NCBI GenBank assembly: GCA_001632425.1
Contig: KV425574.1
Coordinates: 165,005-229,004, forward strand
Length of the DNA stretch: 64,000 nucleotides
Source: Neolentinus lepideus HHB14362 ss-1
Lineage: Eukaryota > Basidiomycota > Agaricomycetes > Gloeophyllales > Gloeophyllaceae
Direction of reading: 5' to 3'
A program made the translations under genes and the position numbers. The notes under the pieces are model-generated. The model was given only the letters and a program-made list of their open reading frames with translations. It was not told the origin of the DNA and searched no databases. Shown piece by piece: positions 10,850 through 22,840 of this stretch (position 1 is its first letter; each line of letters opens with the position of its first letter).

Positions 10850-13800
10850 ATGGCGTCCCTACGCCTTATCCCTCTCCTCCTCTCCGCCCTCCTCGTCGCC
10901 GCCCAGAACGAGGCGCCATCAGCCTCTGTCGCGATCTCGGCAACTATAACTGCTGCGGCGTCCTCGACCTCTTCAGCTCTGCCGCCGCCTCCGACAGAGT
11001 CAACCTACTATGTCATTCCTATCTCTCCGGTCGCGTTCACGCCACTCCCCAGTCCCAGCAACCCCGGTCCTATTCCAGGCGTCTTTCCCAGCGCTGTGCC
11101 GAATAACCCACCACCAGTGAGCAGTGATCCGACACTTGTTCCGGACTTTGCTCCGGCGTGGACGGTCGCTTGGGAGAAGGCAAAAGCCAAGGTTGGCGCG
11201 CGTATTGAATGCACATTCGAGTTCTGACTGACAGTTGTGTGATAGATTGCCGGCTTCACTTTGGAAGAAAAGGTCAATGTCACAACCGGTGTGGGCTGGA
11301 TGAACGGCCGGTGTGTCGGCAACATTCCCCCCGTGTACCCGATCGATGGCCGAGGCTGGCCTGGGTTGTGCTTGGAGGTACGAAACGCGCCTTCTCGTTT
11401 GGTCTTGGCTTACACTAGTTCAAGGACTCTCCTCTTGGTGTCCGCTATACGAACTTTGTAACCGCATTTCCCGCTGGTATCAACACCGCCGCTACATGGA
11501 ACCGTGCACTCATTCGCCTGCGTGGGATCTACATGGGCCAAGAATTCGTGGGCAAGGGTGTGCACGTCCAGCTCGGACCTATGATGAATCTCGGCAAGAA
11601 CGCACAGGGCGAGTTCATTTCGTAATTTCGAGTTTGCAGCCAAGCTGACTTGCCCGAGCAGGTGGCCGGAATTGGGAAGGTTTTGGCGCTGAACCGTTCT
11701 TGGCGGGCGAGGCCGCGTATGAGACCATCTTGGGGATGCAGCAGAGCGGTGTACAGGCGTGTGCTAAGCATTACATCAACAAGTGCGTATCCCGTACTAC
11801 GTCACACAGTCGAATGCTGATTCAATTTCTTCATACAGCGAGCAAGAATTTGACCGCACACAAGAATCATCGAACGTTGATGACCGAACAGAGCACGAGA
11901 TATACGGTCATCCTTTCATGCGCAGTGTCATGGCGGGTGTTGCCAGTGTCATGTGCTCTTACAGTGCGTTTTCTCCCTCTTTTTCTCTTTGTATTTTGGG
12001 TATAAACCTAGTTGGTGCGCCTAGACTTGATCAACGACACGTACGCCTGTGAAAATGACCGGACTCTGAACCAGATCCTCAAGTACGAGTACGGCTTCCA
12101 GGGCTATATCCAGAGTGACTGGTCGGCCACACACTCGACAATGGGTGCCACTGCTGGTTTAGATGTGAGTCCCATTCCGTTACCTCCCCTTCACCTTGGA
12201 TGTGAACACCCTTCCAGATGACAATGCCTGGTGACATCGCCTTTGGTTCGAATACCTCGTACTTTGGGTACAACCTCACGCAGTTCGTCCTGAACGGGAC
12301 GATCCAAGAGTCGCGCCTGGATGACATGGCGACGCGTATCGTCGCGGCGTGGTACCTGCTCGGCCAGGACGCGCCCACCTTCCCGAACGTGTCGTTCAAC
12401 GCGTTCTACCCGCTCGACCCGACGCAGAACGAGAACATCGACGTCATGGCGGACCACTACACCGTTGTGCACGACATCGGCGCGGCGTCGACGATCCTGC
12501 TGAAGAACGTCAACAACACCCTGCCGCTCAAGGGCGTGCGCAGTATTGCTATGATCGGCTCCGATGCGGGACCCGATTTGCGCGGGCCGAACGGGTACAC
12601 GGACCGTGGCGGTGATGATGGTGTTCTCGCGATGGGATGGGGTAGTGGGACTGATAACTTCCCTTGGCTCATCTCCGTGAGTCCCAATGTTTCAGATTTT
12701 GATGTAGCGAGGTGCTGACCGCGGCCAACAGCCTCTTGAAGCGATCCAAGCTCGCGCTCGCCAGGACCACACGCTCGTGTCTTGGTTCCTCGACGACTTT
12801 GACTATGCCGGCGTCGCTACGGCCGTGCAAGGCCAAGAGATGGCCATCGTCTTCGTGAACTCGGACTCTGGTGAAGGATATATCACCGTCGACGGCAACG
12901 AGGGTGATAGGAAGAATCTGACCGCGTGGCATGGCGGTGACGAACTCATCTTGACTGTTGCCGCGAATAACAACAATACTGTTGTTGTGGTGCACTCTGT
13001 CGGCCCGTTGATCATTGAGCCGTGGGTCGATCACCCGAACATCACTGCTGTAAGCCCATTTTGCTTGGTTTGCGATAGGAACGTTGTAGCTGATGGATTT
13101 CGATGATAGATCTTGTGGGCTGGTGTACCAGGCCAGGAGGTTGGTAACTCGCTTGTGAGCATTTTGTACGGTGTATGGAATCCTACTGGCCGTCTGCCGT
13201 ACACGATTGCGAAGAACGCTAGCGATTATCCTAGTCAGCTTATTCTCGGTGGTACGCCTCAAGATATCCTGAGCATCAACTACACTCAAGGCCTGTTCAT
13301 TGACTACCGGTGGTTCGATGCTGTGAGTTCCTTCTCATTTGAGCTCCCAGAGGATGGTAGACTGATTTGTGGCTCAAGCAAAACATCACCCCTCGCTACG
13401 AGTTCGGATATGGTCTCAGTTACTCGACCTTTAAGTATTCGAACGTCGAGGTTACGAAGGTGTACAATGCGGACGACGCATATGACGCCGAGTTGATCGC
13501 CAACTGGGAGGCTGGGAAGCCGAACCCACTCACTGTTGGTTCGACTACGGCGTTGTGGCTGCATACGCCTGCGTACCAAGTGTCGTTTGATGTCACCAAC
13601 ACTGGTGATTACTATGGTGGCGAAGTACGTATTATCGTATCAATTCTTGGGAACCTTGATGTCTAATTTGCTGGCGCTCAGATCCCGCAACTGTACGTCC
13701 ACTTCCCTCCAGAGTCGGGAGAGCCCCCGCAGGTCCTCAAGGGCTTTACCAACATGAACCTCGTACCCGGCGAGACCCAGCGCGGCACAATCACGCTTAG

Positions 13801-13924
13801 CCGCTATTCTCTTTCCATTTGGGATATCGCGTCGCAAGGCTGGCTCAAGCCCAGTGGCACTATTACGTTCACGGTCGGCGCAAGCAGCAGGGACCCGCGT
13901 CTCCACGGCACATTCCCATTATAA
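10850..13924 (+). CDS. Secreted GH3 beta-glucosidase
   Basis: Eleven exons close the frame to 840 residues: 10850-11191, 11246-11377, 11425-11608, 11662-11782, 11839-11963, 12025-12164, 12218-12676, 12732-13049, 13110-13322, 13379-13624, 13682-13924. The product is a glycoside hydrolase family 3 enzyme that splits beta-glucosides such as cellobiose outside the cell. A signal peptide ([18 protein letters not shown]) precedes a Ser/Pro-rich linker. The N-terminal barrel has [16 protein letters not shown] and KHYIN; the nucleophile Asp is in [11 protein letters not shown]. The second domain has STILLKN and LLWAGxPGQE-like blocks, and the fibronectin-type III-like tail ends HGTFPL. The third intron (11,609-11,661) appears to start with GC (GCGAGT), because reading through meets a stop. 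Confidence 0.93.
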
Positions 13925-14284
13925 TGCGATTTGCGCGTTACACGGACCATATCATGAAACGAGACATTCCTGGATAATTAAAAGGAGATATAAAAATGGT
14001 TCTGTCTATTGACAATGGATAGACTCTTGTGACAGTAGAAGTATATCTTGCTAGAGAGGGACTTTTTGGTTTGGCTTATGTTGTATATGTTGTTGGACAG
14101 AACTGTCAAGGACTAGTAGCAGTAGTTCGTTTGTACACAGTCATTTCATGACGAAGCTAGCAAGTATCACAAGATATACATCCTGCGAGACTGATATCAG
14201 ATCCAGATCCGTTCCAAGTAGCAAAGGATGTTGACTAGGATGACCAGACAGCGTGTCTTGATAGGCAGCACTGTTACATTGAGA
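13925..14284. other. Convergent 3' spacer
   Basis: Shared 3' region between the beta-glucosidase and the MYND-finger gene. AT-rich; it may hold both polyadenylation regions. Nothing else was seen. Confidence 0.4.
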
Positions 14285-16369
14285 TTACTTGGATTTCGCT
14301 CCCTTGCATTCTGGCTTGTGTGTAGTCCAATCTTCCCTATAAAGTAATATTGAGCAGGAGGATACAGGAGCGCCTGAAACATCGGAGCTTACCTCTGATG
14401 CTCTTTGCTGCAATAGTAGAATCTGTTGCAACCGGTACAAGCTTTCAAGTTGTGCGGGCTCCCTAAATGGCATATCTCAGAAGAGAAGACAAAACGTGAT
14501 TTCAATCCACTCACCGCACTTCGCACATAGCGCCTGCCTCGTACGATCTCTCCTTTCGCTGATGGTCTCGCTCATATATCTAAAGCTCTCAGGATCATCA
14601 AACTCCTTGACGCGAGTCTGCCCCTTCTTCAACTTCTGCGCCTTCTCAAGTGGAGTGCCCTCCATGAGAGCCTCCGGAGTGAGCGGGTGGGTGACCGACT
14701 TCGCCCCGGTGCGCACCGACGCCGCAGACCTGAGTGCATCCAGCACGGCTTGTTGCGCCTTCTCGACGGAGAAGGAGAGGGGATCGAAGTCGGCACGAGA
14801 GAAGGGCTTGCCTTTGTAGTTCGTTGCGCGCATGACTTCTTGCATGACCTCGTTCTGTTCGCGGATAGTGCCATAGCGGAACTTCCATAGTGCCTGAGCC
14901 CAATCTCTGGAAGGACGCCTTGAGTTCACAGGAGTCTCGAAATGCTAGAGTGCGTACCTATTTCCATGTCCGTCCTCGGGTGGACACATTCCGCGCCCTT
15001 CGAGCACTACGACACTCCCGGTGCTCTCAGATCTGGACAGGATCTTTTCCACCTACGAACGAATATGTCACGACATGCATTGCGCCAGTCGGCGATAACT
15101 TCACTTACCACGATGTCATGCAGCCAAGTATCACCGAAGTCATAAAGATAACGCATTTTGTCACCCGGCTTCTGAAGAACGTGCGCAAAGGTCCATTTAT
15201 CCGCATCAATATAGGATATGACGGCTTTGTCGACGTGACACATGTCCACAGCGGTGCTATCCTATTGCGAGTTTGTGAGTTGGATGAAGTCAGGGGAACA
15301 TACATCGCTCTACTAACTTTGGGACCGAAAGCGGAACCGTCCCTCAGATCCTGAAAAGCAAAGGAGTGGGCGTTCCTTGCCCTGTTATTATTCATATACT
15401 TCAGATCTTCGGAAGATATGATAATGAGCCAGTCCCGACGTACCAGCCCATGATTGGTTGCACGATCTTGTCTTGAAGCGAGTCAAGGTTCGTGCCTCCA
15501 GAGACCTTGAAACGTCGGTATATGAGCTCTTCGCCAAATGCGCCTCGTTCGTAGACCGATTGTATTTTTTCTGGAGACTGCAGCTCTACTGGAATATCCC
15601 TGCAACGCCACGATCGTATCAAGTGGGTAAGTATGTCGAAGCTCAAGAAAGATGACGACTAACAGCATAGTAATTCGAAGGATGTAGTCACGTTCAGGTA
15701 GATCACCAAGATCCATCGCCGCAAATGCAGTTTCCTGTACTGATGAATATTGAGCATCGAGTTACGACACAGCCTGAGGAATACAGCTGCATAGAGACGC
15801 ACCTTCCTTTCCATCAACACCTTGACGAACTGTTTCTCTGGCCATTCCCAGCCTTCTCCATTATAATATGTTTGATACCTCATCTGGAACACCGATCGGT
15901 GGCGTGACCGTGAAGATATGGCCCAACACTGACCGTCCGGGGAATGCCTCTTTCGACATCGTATTTGACCCGATGCGAGCTCCCCTCACCCGGTTTTGGG
16001 TAAGCGAATACACCCCATCCTAGCACTTCATCGTGGTCATTCTTATTCTCAGCAGGCACGAAGATGTGTGGATCTGTGGCACGAGGGTCAGTCCGACCGA
16101 ACGCATCGAGGTCTCGCATTGTCTGGTAGCGCACCTTCGTAGAACACGTCATCCAATCCTTCTCCAGAGTCCTCGGGATGTAATTTGATGTACTTGGGCA
16201 CTGTCCCAGGTGGTCTGCGTTCACGATCACTAGGTTTAGGGACTCGGCTCATCCCGCTGAGACCGAGGACGCTTGCAAGATCAAAGTCAAGCTTCCCATC
16301 GTCGCTGTCGTCCGACACGTCTTGGTTTCGAGTTTTCTTGAATAATTGTAGGGCAGATTTAGAGGACAT
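14285..16369 (-). CDS. pRiA4b ORF3-like / MYND zinc-finger protein
   Basis: Multi-exon gene, span only. The middle carries a pRiA4b ORF3-like domain: WTFAHVLQKPGDKMRYLYDFGDTWLHDIV, continued across an intron by VEKILSRSE and GRGMCPPEDGHGN. The C-terminus has a MYND finger split by introns: CAKCG, then SPHNLKACTGCNRFYYCSKEHQ, then REDWTTHKPECKG. The N-terminus (start 16,369, MSSKSALQLF) is acidic and low in complexity. MYND fingers usually bind peptides; the role of the ORF3-like fold in fungi is not known to me. The first two exon junctions (near 16,150 and 15,890) were not resolved and may hide an error. It lies tail-to-tail with the beta-glucosidase. Confidence 0.8.
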
Positions 16370-17039
16370 AGCTGCGTTGTGTGAAGCTCAGTTGGTTATG
16401 TGCGACCATGTCTACAATCGGAAGTTGACTCTATATTTCCAACTCCGCGAACCTGTTCTTATCGAGATCTACATCCTCTACGATCATCACAGGGAAAGCG
16501 GAGGCTATCATTATTGACACTGTAAGTGAGCCGCTTTCCTCCTATGGGCTATGCCTTGATTGAACGATGGTGGCGTTGCTTCAACGAGCGTCTTTGTCTC
16601 AATGATGCAGTGCATGATGCCGAGGTATGGACATAATTTCAGATAAGATCAGACAGATTACCAGCTTTAATCAAATGCGTCTTTGCTGCGGTGAATTTCG
16701 TGATCATAAATATTGTCTTTTTCCGATTGATCACCTAAGTGCCGTATGATACAAACGGCGCATCAAATTTCACAGCATCCATGGATGTGTAGTATCGGTG
16801 TCAGTGCACGAGCGACAAACATCATGTATCTTCAGTCCACTCTGCCGTCTGCGGTCAGTGACTCCCGAACGGGCCTCTCTTGTGTGATGTCCACGGGATT
16901 CTGTCACATGCAGCGCGAATGGAATTAACTGATTAGGACGAGGGGAATTCAATTGATCTATCCAGTCCGTCCACAAAGGGTATCATGTGCAGGTAGGAAG
17001 GATTTGCAGACTGACAACGGCCGTATACGAGGAGCCACA
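16370..17039. other. Spacer, no gene recognised
   Basis: Upstream region of the MYND-finger gene followed by unassigned sequence. No convincing coding pattern. Confidence 0.4.
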
Positions 17040-17420
17040 GAATGCCCCGTTGATGATGGCTGGGGCCGCTGGAAGTGTCCCAGTAGCTGATCTGTTTCTG
17101 TGTGAAATCCATCAGTTGATCTGTGAGCTGATGGTGCGTCAATCACGGAAGGACCTTACTGTACACATGTAGCTTGTGTTCCAGCAGATTTTCATCTCTT
17201 CTTCCAATGAGAGACGATTGACCTCCTTACTATGTGGCCATGTCCTAGTCGTATTGAAACAGCCGTCCGCATAGAAGTGATGTATTGAAGACTCGGTACG
17301 GACACATTATTCGCGTCCTTCTAACAGAACGCTCGAATGAAGTTATCTTCACATACATAAAGGTCTCCTTCTGCTAATACGTGGCGCATGTACTGCCAAG
17401 GACCTGTATGTTCCAGCCAT
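17040..17420 (-). pseudogene. Decayed C-terminal part of a kinase-like gene
   Basis: On the minus strand the order of the intact kinase C-terminus is kept. YMRHVLAEGDLYVCEDN (about 17,340-17,400) stands for the HGAGVLHNDLYxRN loop. VNRLSLEEEMKICW (about 17,200-17,245) matches VNRLSLKFEMQHCW. HQLTDQLMDFTQKQ (about 17,090-17,135) matches the small last exon LTDQLMGLTPEE. Stops separate the blocks. It sits about 550 bp beyond the 3' end of kinase B in the same orientation, so it is probably an older tandem copy. Confidence 0.65.
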
Positions 17421-17941
17421 CGAGCTTTATGCGTCTGCAACGGCTGTACTCGGTCCGCGACCGCTGAGTCGTAGTCACGGCCATCAGACTCGGAGGAATT
17501 GGCGTTTAGTGTATTCACACGAAGTATCAGCTTCGAGAGGTGATGTCTCTGGCTCAATCCGCATAGCCGCAGGACAAATTGCCTTCTGATCACCAGTCAA
17601 GGCAGAACATGGAGTTACAGTTGCTGTAGTCGCGGTCATGATTCATAGCCACATCGCCGTGAATCGCAGAATATGGCCGTCATAGCCACTGGGGCCTAGT
17701 CGGGCAAGAGTTTAGATGGCCAGTTTCTTAGCGTCGGGTGCAATGAGTTTGCTGACTCATTGAATTATAATGGCATCCAAAAAGAAACGATAAGAGAACA
17801 TCGAATGAATAAATGAATTGAGAATGTCGACCCAACTCAACTATACAATCCAACCACAAGGTACCGTACGCAGGTTACAATGGATATAGGGACTTCGTGA
17901 CAAAGTTCAGCGGCAAGATCACAATGATCGCGAAGGCCGCA

Positions 17942-19133
17942 CTAATAGATCGTGTCTTCCGGTTTCAGACCAGTCAGTTGATCAGTAAGCTAATCAAACT
18001 GTGGATCAGTTAAGGCGACACAATATTAAAGCTGGGGGACATGCCATGGTGGTATAATATAAGCTCCAACAGAAGGACATCTCGCATTTCAGCTCAAGAC
18101 GGTTGACGTCGTTGTCAGGCCATGTGCTTGCCATGTCAAAGTCGATGATAACGACGGTACCGTCCGGACGAATAAGAGTGTTACGTGGGTCAAGGTCATT
18201 ATGCAAGACACCCGCGCCATGTACGTATTCGGCAGCCAACATGGCTTGTTCGGCGATTGACACGGTTATATTCGATACGTTGAGTTGGACGCTGTTGGGG
18301 ATGTATTCAAGGAGGAGAGCGTGTGGCGATAACTTGTCTCCAGAAAAGGAACGAAGCCACCCAGGTTCATCTGGGACGCGAAGCTTGAACCAGCCGTAGC
18401 ACATAGGCACAAAGCCTTCTGAGCAAACTCCGTTTTGCAGCAAGCGTTCGTATGCTCGTTTTTCTCTCGTATATCGCTCCTTCCCATTTTTGACACGTAA
18501 CCATTTCCCCGAAGAACGAAACTATATGGACAATTCACTAAGCTTCGCCAAACAGGAACATATTGAGTGACCACGTACGACTTTGAGTATATAAAGCCTG
18601 TCTTTGTACTTGACTTTGAAAATGGAGTGTACATGCACCTCTTCGTCCTCGTCTTCGTCCAAGTCACGTATTGCCTCGACGAGCGTCAAGTCGTTATAGC
18701 GAATACGCAGCCTTTTCATTTTGGGCGCAGGGTTCATGGGCGGTAGCGAATGTATTTTCGAATCCGCTTTGCGGTAGTCCTTCCATATCTCCTTGTAAGG
18801 ATTCTTTCCCCATATAGGAACATTGTGTAGGGGGTTGAACAGTGAATCGAGATAGGATTTCCGGGCGGCGACGATAGCGGCGGGATCAAGAAATTCGGGG
18901 TCGGGTTCGGATCTAATGGTATATATACTGGCATCCAAGCGTCTTTTCTTCGGAGACTTCTGTAGTTTTTCGGCACATGACGCATCTGGAGTAGAGCAGG
19001 CCTTCCTCTTCGAACGAGTTGACGACGGTTCGGAATCACGAGGATTTAGTAGAGAAGACAAGGGCGAGCATTGACAGGCAGTATTGGACTCTTTGAAAAT
19101 GTGTTGAGATCTCCTGGTGGACTGATCAACCAT
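17942..19133 (-). CDS. Kinase-like protein, locus B
   Basis: Exons 18579-19133, 18045-18521 and 17942-17989 give 359 residues. ATG 19,133 (MVDQSTRRSQ) is preferred over an upstream ATG at 19,175 by comparison with the locus D start. The N-terminus has a basic stretch (KLQKSPKKRR) and the family module SIYTIRSEPDPEF and NPYKEIWKDY. Lys184 in YILKV, HND Asp294 with Asn299 (HNDLDPRN) and DFD at 312-314 mark the kinase-like core. Intron 2 (17,990-18,044) seems to use a GC donor (ATG|GCATGT). Only this splice joins to the conserved last exon LTDQLTGLKPEDTIY. If it is not spliced, the protein ends ACPPALILCRLN. The divergent neighbour is a nuclease-like remnant. Confidence 0.85.
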
Positions 19134-19218
19134 AGCAGCGATGGTAGACGATAAGTCTGGTTGTGGCAGAGTCACAGCACGTGGTGATCGCCATGTGATT
19201 CATATTGGGAGTCCGCTT

Positions 19219-19235
19219 AACTCCGATGGCACGTG
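19219..19235 (-). promoter_or_regulatory. CACGTG-N4-CGGAGTT element upstream of kinase B
   Basis: On the minus strand the string CACGTGCCATCGGAGTT lies 86 bp upstream of the kinase ATG. Locus D has the same two half-elements with the same 4-bp gap, 80 bp upstream of its kinase ATG. CACGTG is the E-box bound by fungal bHLH factors. The function here is inferred. Confidence 0.5.
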
Positions 19236-19399
19236 ACTGTCACAATCGTCACTTCAGTCACCTTCGATCCTGTGGCTGGTCGGAGCTTAGACGTCTTAAA
19301 GTAATTTGTTGATAGTTATATAACACCTCTATTATATTGTATCATATTTAAGTCGACCTGTATGGCCATGTCATCGTTCCACATCAAACCTACATCTAA

Positions 19400-19575
19400 G
19401 GTACCTGCGTGCCCTCCCGCGGCAGGCCTGAACAAGAAGCCAAGAAAATCATACTCGACTATCTGACAAGAACGCAAGTTAAAGAGTTGACCATAATAGG
19501 GGGGAGGAACACCACCAGCGACCATTACAGCTGGAAAAATATTCATTTCGTCCGGCGTTGTAGCAGGGGCACATC
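19400..19575 (+). pseudogene. Nuclease-like gene, N-terminal remnant, locus B
   Basis: A frame reads KKIILDYLTRTQVKEL and DHYSWKNIHFV, matching IFDYLTKTQIPKL and GSFSYKDIHQV at the N-terminus of the intact gene at 49,506-50,591. No in-frame ATG precedes it, and downstream similarity is lost where GMC oxidoreductase sequence of the opposite strand begins. Orientation is divergent from kinase B, as at the other three loci. Confidence 0.7.
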
Positions 19576-21340
19576 CAATCCGTCTTCCAAGAAAAAATAT
19601 AGTAAAGCCATACTATTAGCAGTAAAATATCCAGAAAATAGTATGAGATTCACATTGGGCGTTCTGTCATCCAGAAGAGCGCTCAACTGGATGTTCAGTT
19701 GCTCGGAAAGCCCGGCTGCTAGGCCTCCAGCTTCCTTGCGGCTGTGGATTTTATAAGCGACACTTTCTATGTTTACCTTCTCGTTTGCCTGACTGTATAA
19801 CGACAATGGTAGGTACGAGAGAGGCGTAATGCCTAGCCTGTGTAGCCTCTTCATTTCAGCGCTAGCAGTATTGTCAGCTCTCTGGAAAGATGTATCACCA
19901 ATACTTGCATACTATAGTTCCCGCTGACGGGCGGCGAATCCTGGATCACAGAGAGAATCCAATGTTTCATGGTATTCATCTGGATTTAGCTCGCACAAAA
20001 CATCTAGATCAACGTGTTCTTGAGCATTTTCACCGACAGGTAAATCGGCCCTCTGAGCTATCCCGATCTTTGAGAAAACATCCTCTCTGTCTATAGCTAT
20101 TTATAACGCTCATTTCCACTCAAAAGAATAGAGGACAGACGGCCTGATGCGATTTAATCGCCCTGCGTGGGAGGTAAGTATATGTGGCAAGAGAGTATGG
20201 TATGTAAACGTACCCGGCGCTCAGCATGACTTCCTTCCTAGCATTGACTGAGTAGACCTCGCCACCGTACATGAATTCTACCCCCGAAGCCACCAAATCC
20301 TCGCGAGCGAGAGCCTTCATCCAGATACTTCGCGACTCTCTGGCATTCGTAAGGACCTGGATAGTAGAAGCAGAAGTCCGACATTCTGCACAAAAAGACA
20401 TGTCGATGAATTAACGTATACGGCCCTTCAAGTTCGTTCTGTCTTGATTCGGGAGATAGTACTAAGCTGTGGCTGCATATGACCGAGTCCAAGTGGCCTG
20501 GTCTAAAGCAGCAGCGGCAATCCAAGTCCCAGTGATCTACAGGATATAGACGCGCTGATGTCTCTCCATGACTGTCAATTAGTGGAACTCACCGTCACCG
20601 CCATATGGATTCTTAATCGCCTTCGCACCTTGTTCACTAGCGTTTGATGAAAGACTTCGTCAATAGTATGCGCAAGATGCAGAACACTGGTCTGGATGGG
20701 GCCAGATGCTCCTCGATACTGTGTTTCGTAAGTATGAAGGTAAATTCTCGGCTGGTCTCCGGTGGCTTCGTGGAATCTAAGTACTCGTAGTCCACATATT
20801 TAGGAAAGAATAGATTGAGTCGAACTCACGTTTCAAATTTCATGCTAGACCGTAAGTACTCGGACCAATTCCAACCTGGATTCGATTTTACCCCAAACAG
20901 AGAAGTTTATTGCTAAACTACCGCCTGCCAGCGTTTTTAGTGTGTTCGGAATCCGTAAAAACACCAATCATACTATAAGCGATGAGGCCATCCAACATTA
21001 GCTGCAAAGACTCAAATATTGCCTTAGGATCAGAGAAGGTTGCACCGAATTGCCCAGGTATCAAAATCTTTGGATGATTCAGGTTCGGCGGGCCAGCTTC
21101 TAAGACCGCAACGGAAATCGACGGGTTTTCAGTGAGGCAAGCAGCCAGAGTTAACCCTGCAGTCTTCACCCAACGACAAGAAGAGTATAGATCAGCAACT
21201 TCAAGAGACGAAAGGAAAGACATACCTCGCCTCCACAAATCACATAGTCAAACGCTGCATTAGCGAAGTCATGAAGCCTAGAAAGGTCTTCTGACACGAG
21301 AGGATGGTTCAATGCAGCACGAATCAAGAATGCCTCCTAT
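19543..21340 (-). pseudogene. Truncated GMC oxidoreductase gene
   Basis: Family blocks appear in the right order. FANAAFDYVICGGE with TAGLTLAACLTENPSISVAVLEAG after an intron is the FAD-binding N-terminus (about 21,100-21,290). ILIPGQFGATFSDPK follows. STIQVLTNARES and GVEFMYGGEVYSVNARKEVMLSAG lie at about 20,210-20,370. LSEQLNIQLSALLDDRTPNVNLILFSGYF lies at about 19,640-19,720. The segment after FSDPK is replaced by unrelated codons, and the C-terminal third with the catalytic histidine is missing. GMC enzymes of wood-rot fungi (aryl-alcohol oxidase, alcohol oxidases) supply H2O2 or oxidise alcohols. The missing end coincides with the nuclease-like remnant. Confidence 0.75.
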
Positions 21341-21613
21341 TAGCACAGCACACACGGTCCGTTGACCATAATCGAAAAGAATTGAATTCCAATTGGCTCG
21401 AATATCAAGCGAGTGGCACGGTACCATGCTATAACCTCAACGACAGTCACATATTAGTGGTTAATGTGAATTCAACCTACGAAATCTCACACTCTCTCAC
21501 GAGATCGGACCGACCGTACAACTGTCAATTTCAAGAAGGAAAATACAAGTAAAGACGTACAATCTTAACCAAATCCGAGGGACTGATCATCTGATGTGCC
21601 AAAAGCATACATT
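21341..21613. other. Spacer, no gene recognised
   Basis: Between the GMC remnant and the lipase stop codon. No feature was supported. Confidence 0.35.
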
Positions 21614-22840
21614 TTAGCAGCCCATCTCAACAGGACCATATGGCCCATCGTGGTCTGACTCGTCACCATCCCAAATTTCGGGGACATCGCCAACAATGCA
21701 CAGCTTGCTCGAATTGTCTTGGCCTAAGATGATAGATTAGTGACTACATATGAGACGAGCAACACCGTTATCTGCAACTCACCCGGGCAAGCATCCCACG
21801 AACCAGAGTCCTCGATGTGGACCTCACCCGATGGGTGAACGAAGCCCAGGAACATCCCAGGGAGAATAGGGATAGGATCCTCCTCGTTATTGATGTGGGT
21901 TATCGGGAGGTTGGCGTCTATATAATCAGCGAAAGCCTGGTTTCCGACCTGGTAGGTGTCTCGGCTCAGTAGGTGACTCATCACCAAGTGAAGGACATAC
22001 CCTTGGCAAGCCGTAACCGAACATCTGGTAGGTGAGACCAGAAGGTAAGTGCAGCGGGAGGTATACCAAGTCCAGGAGGGAGATGGCCGCACCTGTATGT
22101 AATGTCAAATAATGTAGGGACCTACGCTACGAAGTGGCTTACCGAGTGAATGCCCAACAGTTGTCACGGTCGTCGTGTTATATGTCGAAAGCGTCGTTTC
22201 TACAGCCGCCAGTACATCCGTAGCAGCTTTGGCTTGCGCATCTGCAAATCCAGAGTGGACTTCAATTGACGAACTGATGCCAGGGAAGAGTGTAGAATCC
22301 AGAGTCGTCTTTTTGATGTCAGCATCGGAGATTAGGGGAAGGCTATAGGAGATGTGGTTGTCAGACATGCACGTCGATCCCAGTGCTTGACAGGAAAATT
22401 CACATTTCCGAAGGATCGGTACCCTGATGAGAAACAATCACTGTGTCCAGCGATGGGTCATAGCCGACGAACCCTTCCAAGACCGAGTAAACGAGCTGAA
22501 CCAAAGCTCAAAAGCGAACTTCTTACAGTATTGGGTAGAATCACCATCTCCACCTGATGCCACAGGCTGGAACCCACTGTTGGCTTCACAGTTACCTTGT
22601 GTTGCACTGTTAGTGAAAATCGGAAGCAGATGAGTTGTAGATCTGCCTACTTCCGCAGGTCCATGTTTGAGTGGTTGAGGCAGCGCAATATCCAGCGCTG
22701 GCATACCATGAGTAGGGCGTGTATGCCGAGATCTGAGACGAAGACAACGTCGTGATAGATTGGCGTGTCTTGAGATTCGGTGCAGCGTCCACAGCGGCAC
22801 CAATCACAAGTGCAACGGCTACAAATATCAAAACGACCAT
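21614..22840 (-). CDS. Secreted class 3 lipase
   Basis: Seven exons close the frame to 298 residues: 22651-22840, 22527-22595, 22404-22473, 22143-22342, 22001-22092, 21783-21948, 21614-21723. It starts MVVLIFVAVALVIGAAVDA (signal peptide). The alpha/beta-hydrolase core has TVIVSHQGTDPSE, then GHSLG with the nucleophilic serine (the codon for the last Gly is split by intron 4). PRVGNQAFADY, then NEEDPIPILPG with the likely catalytic Asp, and HPSGEVHI with the likely catalytic His follow. The C-terminus ends DHDGPYGPVEMGC, typical for basidiomycete members. It probably hydrolyses triacylglycerols or esters outside the cell. No break was seen. Confidence 0.92.

Noticed and set aside
12191..12615. 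Arg-rich open frames in other frames and on the opposite strand of the beta-glucosidase gene
   Set aside because: Shadow frames in a GC-rich exon of a well-supported gene.
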